64,000 bases of DNA. Source: Propionibacteriaceae bacterium UBA7704 (GTDB taxonomy: Bacteria; Actinomycetota; Actinomycetes; Propionibacteriales; Propionibacteriaceae). Shown in pieces: positions 62,305 through 64,000 of the stretch; the stretch's first letter is position 1; every line of letters begins with the position of its first letter. The translations under genes were made by a program, and so were the position numbers. Under the pieces are notes generated by a model. That model ran no database searches. It saw nothing but the letters and a program-made list of their open reading frames with translations, and was not told the DNA's origin. Where the stretch lies: contig DLGC01000017.1 in assembly GCA_002482525.1 (NCBI GenBank), positions 186,492 through 250,491 of the forward strand, given 5' to 3'.

Positions 62305-63237
62305 TCACCGCAACCAGGTCGAGGCGGCGATGATCACCGGGATCGATGCCAGAGTCGAGATGAAGATGGCATCACGCGAAAGGCGATAGCCCACGCGGTA
62401 CCGACTGGCGATCACGAAGATGTTCTGCGCGGTCGGCAGCGCCGCGATCACCGTCACCGCCAGGACCTGATCCACCGCCAGCCCGAACCACCGGGCCAGG
62501 CCGTAGGCCACTGCGGGCTGGACGAGCACCTTCAGCACCGAAACCAACAACAACTCCGGCGCATGAGCGCCCCGTCCCGGCAGCGGATCCAGGCGCAGCG
62601 AGATCCCGAACGCCAGCAGCATCGCCGGGACCGCCACCGCCCCCAACATGACCGCGGGACTCCACACCGGTTCCGGAACGGGAACATGCAGCGCATTCAC
62701 GACCAGTCCCGCGACGGTCCCCACCGTGAGCGGATTGCGGATCGGCAGACTCAGGTAGTACCACCAGCGACGTCCGCTGGTCGCCGGATCACTACCGGTG
62801 GCGTCCAACAGGGCCAGCGCGGTGGGCTGCAAGATGACCACCTGAATCAGCAGAATCGGTGCCATCCAGGTCATATCCCCCAGCACGTAGGCCGCGATCG
62901 GCAGCCCCAGATTCCCGGCGTTGGTGTAACCAGAGCACAAAGCTCCGATCACCTGCGGCTGCACCGGCCGTGAACCCAGCCACAGCCGTCCCACGACGAG
63001 GTACAGGCCCAACACACTCACGATGGCCAACGCCGAGACGATGACGGTGGCACTGAACAGGTGCTTCAGGTCGGCGCGAGCCACCAAGGTGAACAGCAGG
63101 ACCGGCGCTGCGACCATGAAGGCCGTTCGCGACAGGACCCGCCGGGCGTTGTCATCCAACACGCGCAAATGCGCGGCCAACCAGCCAGCAGCGACGATGA
63201 CAGCGATCGCGAGGTATCCGCTCAGCGCCGCTTGCAT
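62305..63237 (-). CDS. AEC-family (auxin efflux carrier-type) transporter
   Basis: This 310-residue membrane protein has about ten helices with the AEC halves: VIVAAGWLAAHLRVLDDNARRVLSRTAFMVAAPVLLF at the N-terminus and ALCSGYTNAGNLGLPIAAYVLGD, and PAMLLAFGISLRLDP in the middle. Substrates in bacteria are organic acids or amino acids such as malate; not assignable here. ATG at 63237 is chosen because TACGCT lies exactly 6 bases upstream; the longer GTG start at 63285 has no site. Confidence 0.88.
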   Translation of the reverse strand: MQAALSGYLAIAVIVAAGWLAAHLRVLDDNARRVLSRTAFMVAAPVLLFTLVARADLKHLFSATVIVSALAIVSVLGLYLVVGRLWLGSRPVQPQVIGALCSGYTNAGNLGLPIAAYVLGDMTWMAPILLIQVVILQPTALALLDATGSDPATSGRRWWYYLSLPIRNPLTVGTVAGLVVNALHVPVPEPVWSPAVMLGAVAVPAMLLAFGISLRLDPLPGRGAHAPELLLVSVLKVLVQPAVAYGLARWFGLAVDQVLAVTVIAALPTAQNIFVIASRYRVGYRLSRDAIFISTLASIPVIIAASTWLR

Positions 63238-63243
63238 CCGCCC

Positions 63244-63249
63244 AGCGTA
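63244..63249 (-). promoter_or_regulatory. -10 box of a leaderless promoter for the AEC gene
   Basis: TACGCT on the minus strand lies exactly 6 bases before the ATG at 63237. Confidence 0.55.
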
Positions 63250-63337
63250 GAGCGCCGGTCGGGGTGAATAGCCGTCTACTCTCACGCCTCGGCCACCCAG
63301 CCTGTGATGGTGTGTCGCAGCCGCCGACGCAGGGTCG

Positions 63338-63343
63338 TACGAT
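63338..63343 (+). promoter_or_regulatory. -10 box of a leaderless promoter for the acyltransferase gene
   Basis: TACGAT lies exactly 6 bases before the GTG at 63350. Confidence 0.52.
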
Positions 63344-63349
63344 GTGCGG

Positions 63350-64000
63350 GTGCCACAACGGAATCACCTGATCGACCTTGCTCGGGTGGGCTCCATGCTG
63401 ATCGTGGTCATCTTCCACACGCTGCTGTGGCAGATCCTCTTCGTTGACGGCCAGATTCGGGTCATTCCCTGGGCTCCGGGCCCGGTGTGGTGGGGCATCA
63501 GTTGGATCTGCACCATTATTCCGGTCTTCTTCGTGGCGGCCGGCTATTCCAACGCTGTGGTAGTCGACACCTGGCGCGCCACCAGTGATGCCTATGCCGG
63601 CTTTCTCACCCTGCGCGGCACCAAGCTGCTCGGACCGCTCACCCTTTTCGTCATCGTGTTCACCACCATCGGCTCGCTGGCCGCCTGGCTGGGATGGCCT
63701 GAGCAAGCCGCCACCCTGAGTCGCCAGTTCGCTCAGCTCCTGTGGTTCCTGGTGACCTACCTGCTGCTCTTGGCCGCTGCACCGCTTGCGGTGTGGATTC
63801 ACGATCACTGGGGCGGCTGGATCATGCTGCCGCTGCTCGCCGGCGTGATCGCGGTCGATGTCGCCGTACGCCTCACCGGCGACCTGGAACTGCAGTGGGT
63901 GAATCTGTTGTTCGCCTGGCCGCTGGCACACCAGTGGGGCATCGCCTATCACCGAGGTTGGTTCCGCGGCTGGCGCGTCCCCCAACTGCTGGGACTCCTC
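63350..64000 (+). CDS. Acyltransferase 3-family membrane protein (3' end cut by window)
   Basis: The 217 visible codons begin VPQRNHLIDLARVGSMLIVVIFH, the N-terminal helix of acyltransferase 3 family proteins with the active-site histidine after the RxGxMLIVVIFH-type segment (as in RxxAxxxVxxxH). Six to seven hydrophobic helices follow. These enzymes O-acylate sugars or lipids at the membrane. GTG at 63350 is supported by a TANNNT box 6 bases upstream. The frame is open to the end of the window. Confidence 0.82.
   Translation, partial: MPQRNHLIDLARVGSMLIVVIFHTLLWQILFVDGQIRVIPWAPGPVWWGISWICTIIPVFFVAAGYSNAVVVDTWRATSDAYAGFLTLRGTKLLGPLTLFVIVFTTIGSLAAWLGWPEQAATLSRQFAQLLWFLVTYLLLLAAAPLAVWIHDHWGGWIMLPLLAGVIAVDVAVRLTGDLELQWVNLLFAWPLAHQWGIAYHRGWFRGWRVPQLLGLL

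Noticed and set aside
63152..63985. A 277-codon minus-strand frame at the window end
   Set aside because: Antisense to the acyltransferase gene, whose start, promoter and membrane helices are well supported.

Overview
This is high-GC, gene-dense chromosomal DNA of an actinobacterium, most likely of the Propionibacteriales/Propionibacteriaceae (inference). The signs are a PPi-dependent phosphofructokinase of the short Propionibacterium type, many actinobacteria-only families (SepH, DUF3000, DUF3710, DUF4193, DUF4235, DUF5998, FtsR, a GarA-like FHA protein), and gene order that follows two well-known actinobacterial blocks: the gcvH-garA-ftsR-gcvP block (Rv1826-Rv1832 in M. tuberculosis) and the msrB...rnd-dxs...trkA...dut...sigA-sigB block (about Rv2674-Rv2710). 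No phage, IS element, CRISPR array or defence island is visible, and base and codon use look uniform except for one AT-richer spacer at 16289-16675.

Layout. 1-3480: a cut YciO-type gene, a MalY-type C-S lyase, a lone TadE/G-like pseudopilin and the PPi-phosphofructokinase. 3145-14852 (minus strand): a long run of same-strand genes, thrS-HIT-pgsA, then gcvH-garA-ftsR-bifunctional nuclease-merR-gcvP, then yihY, an aminotransferase and a small unknown gene, several with 1-4 bp stop/start overlaps. 14982-16288: a LuxR-type regulator and a Gly-Cys-Val-Val tRNA cluster. 16289-18388: an AT-richer spacer, a degenerate CbiX-like protein and a PPK2 kinase. 18517-34350: msrB, DUF3000-rnd, dxs, a membrane protein, aconitase, TRAM-type RNA methyltransferase with an APC permease, a TrkA pair, dut-DUF3710-OB fold, DUF4235, DUF4193 and sepH. 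34365-36761: thymidine kinase, a phosphodiesterase-like protein and DUF5998. 36827-43298: App1-like phosphatase, parC, beta-carbonic anhydrase, parE and a tiny zinc-ribbon-like protein. 43373-45828: macrodomain protein and an S9 peptidase. 45782-49119: a gluABCD-type amino-acid ABC importer. 49214-53989: principal sigma factor, oligopeptidase B-like peptidase and a second sigma-70 factor. 54060-64000: PAC2-tesB, LysR with a divergent small ORF, HrpA, a USP/PNPOx-like pair, an AEC carrier and a cut acyltransferase.

How it fits together. Much of the window is core housekeeping: transcription initiation (two sigma-70 factors), chromosome decatenation (ParC/ParE), division control (SepH, FtsR), isoprenoid and TCA entry points (Dxs, aconitase), one-carbon metabolism (GcvP, GcvH) beside the FHA switch GarA, glutamate-type uptake, K+ control (TrkA pair with APC permease) and phosphate-bond economy (PPi-PFK, PPK2). 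A recurrent regulatory feature is a TANNNT -10 box placed 6 (once 7) bases before an ATG/GTG start with no Shine-Dalgarno sequence, seen before at least 13 genes and indicating widespread leaderless mRNAs. I did not find a clear new multi-gene system. The best leads are a conserved-looking 52-residue ORF divergent from a LysR gene with a shared palindrome, a SepH lacking its usual N-terminal segment, a CbiX-like protein lacking its catalytic histidines, a palindromic operator before aconitase, a palindrome inside the tRNA promoter, and a giant hairpin after hrpA.
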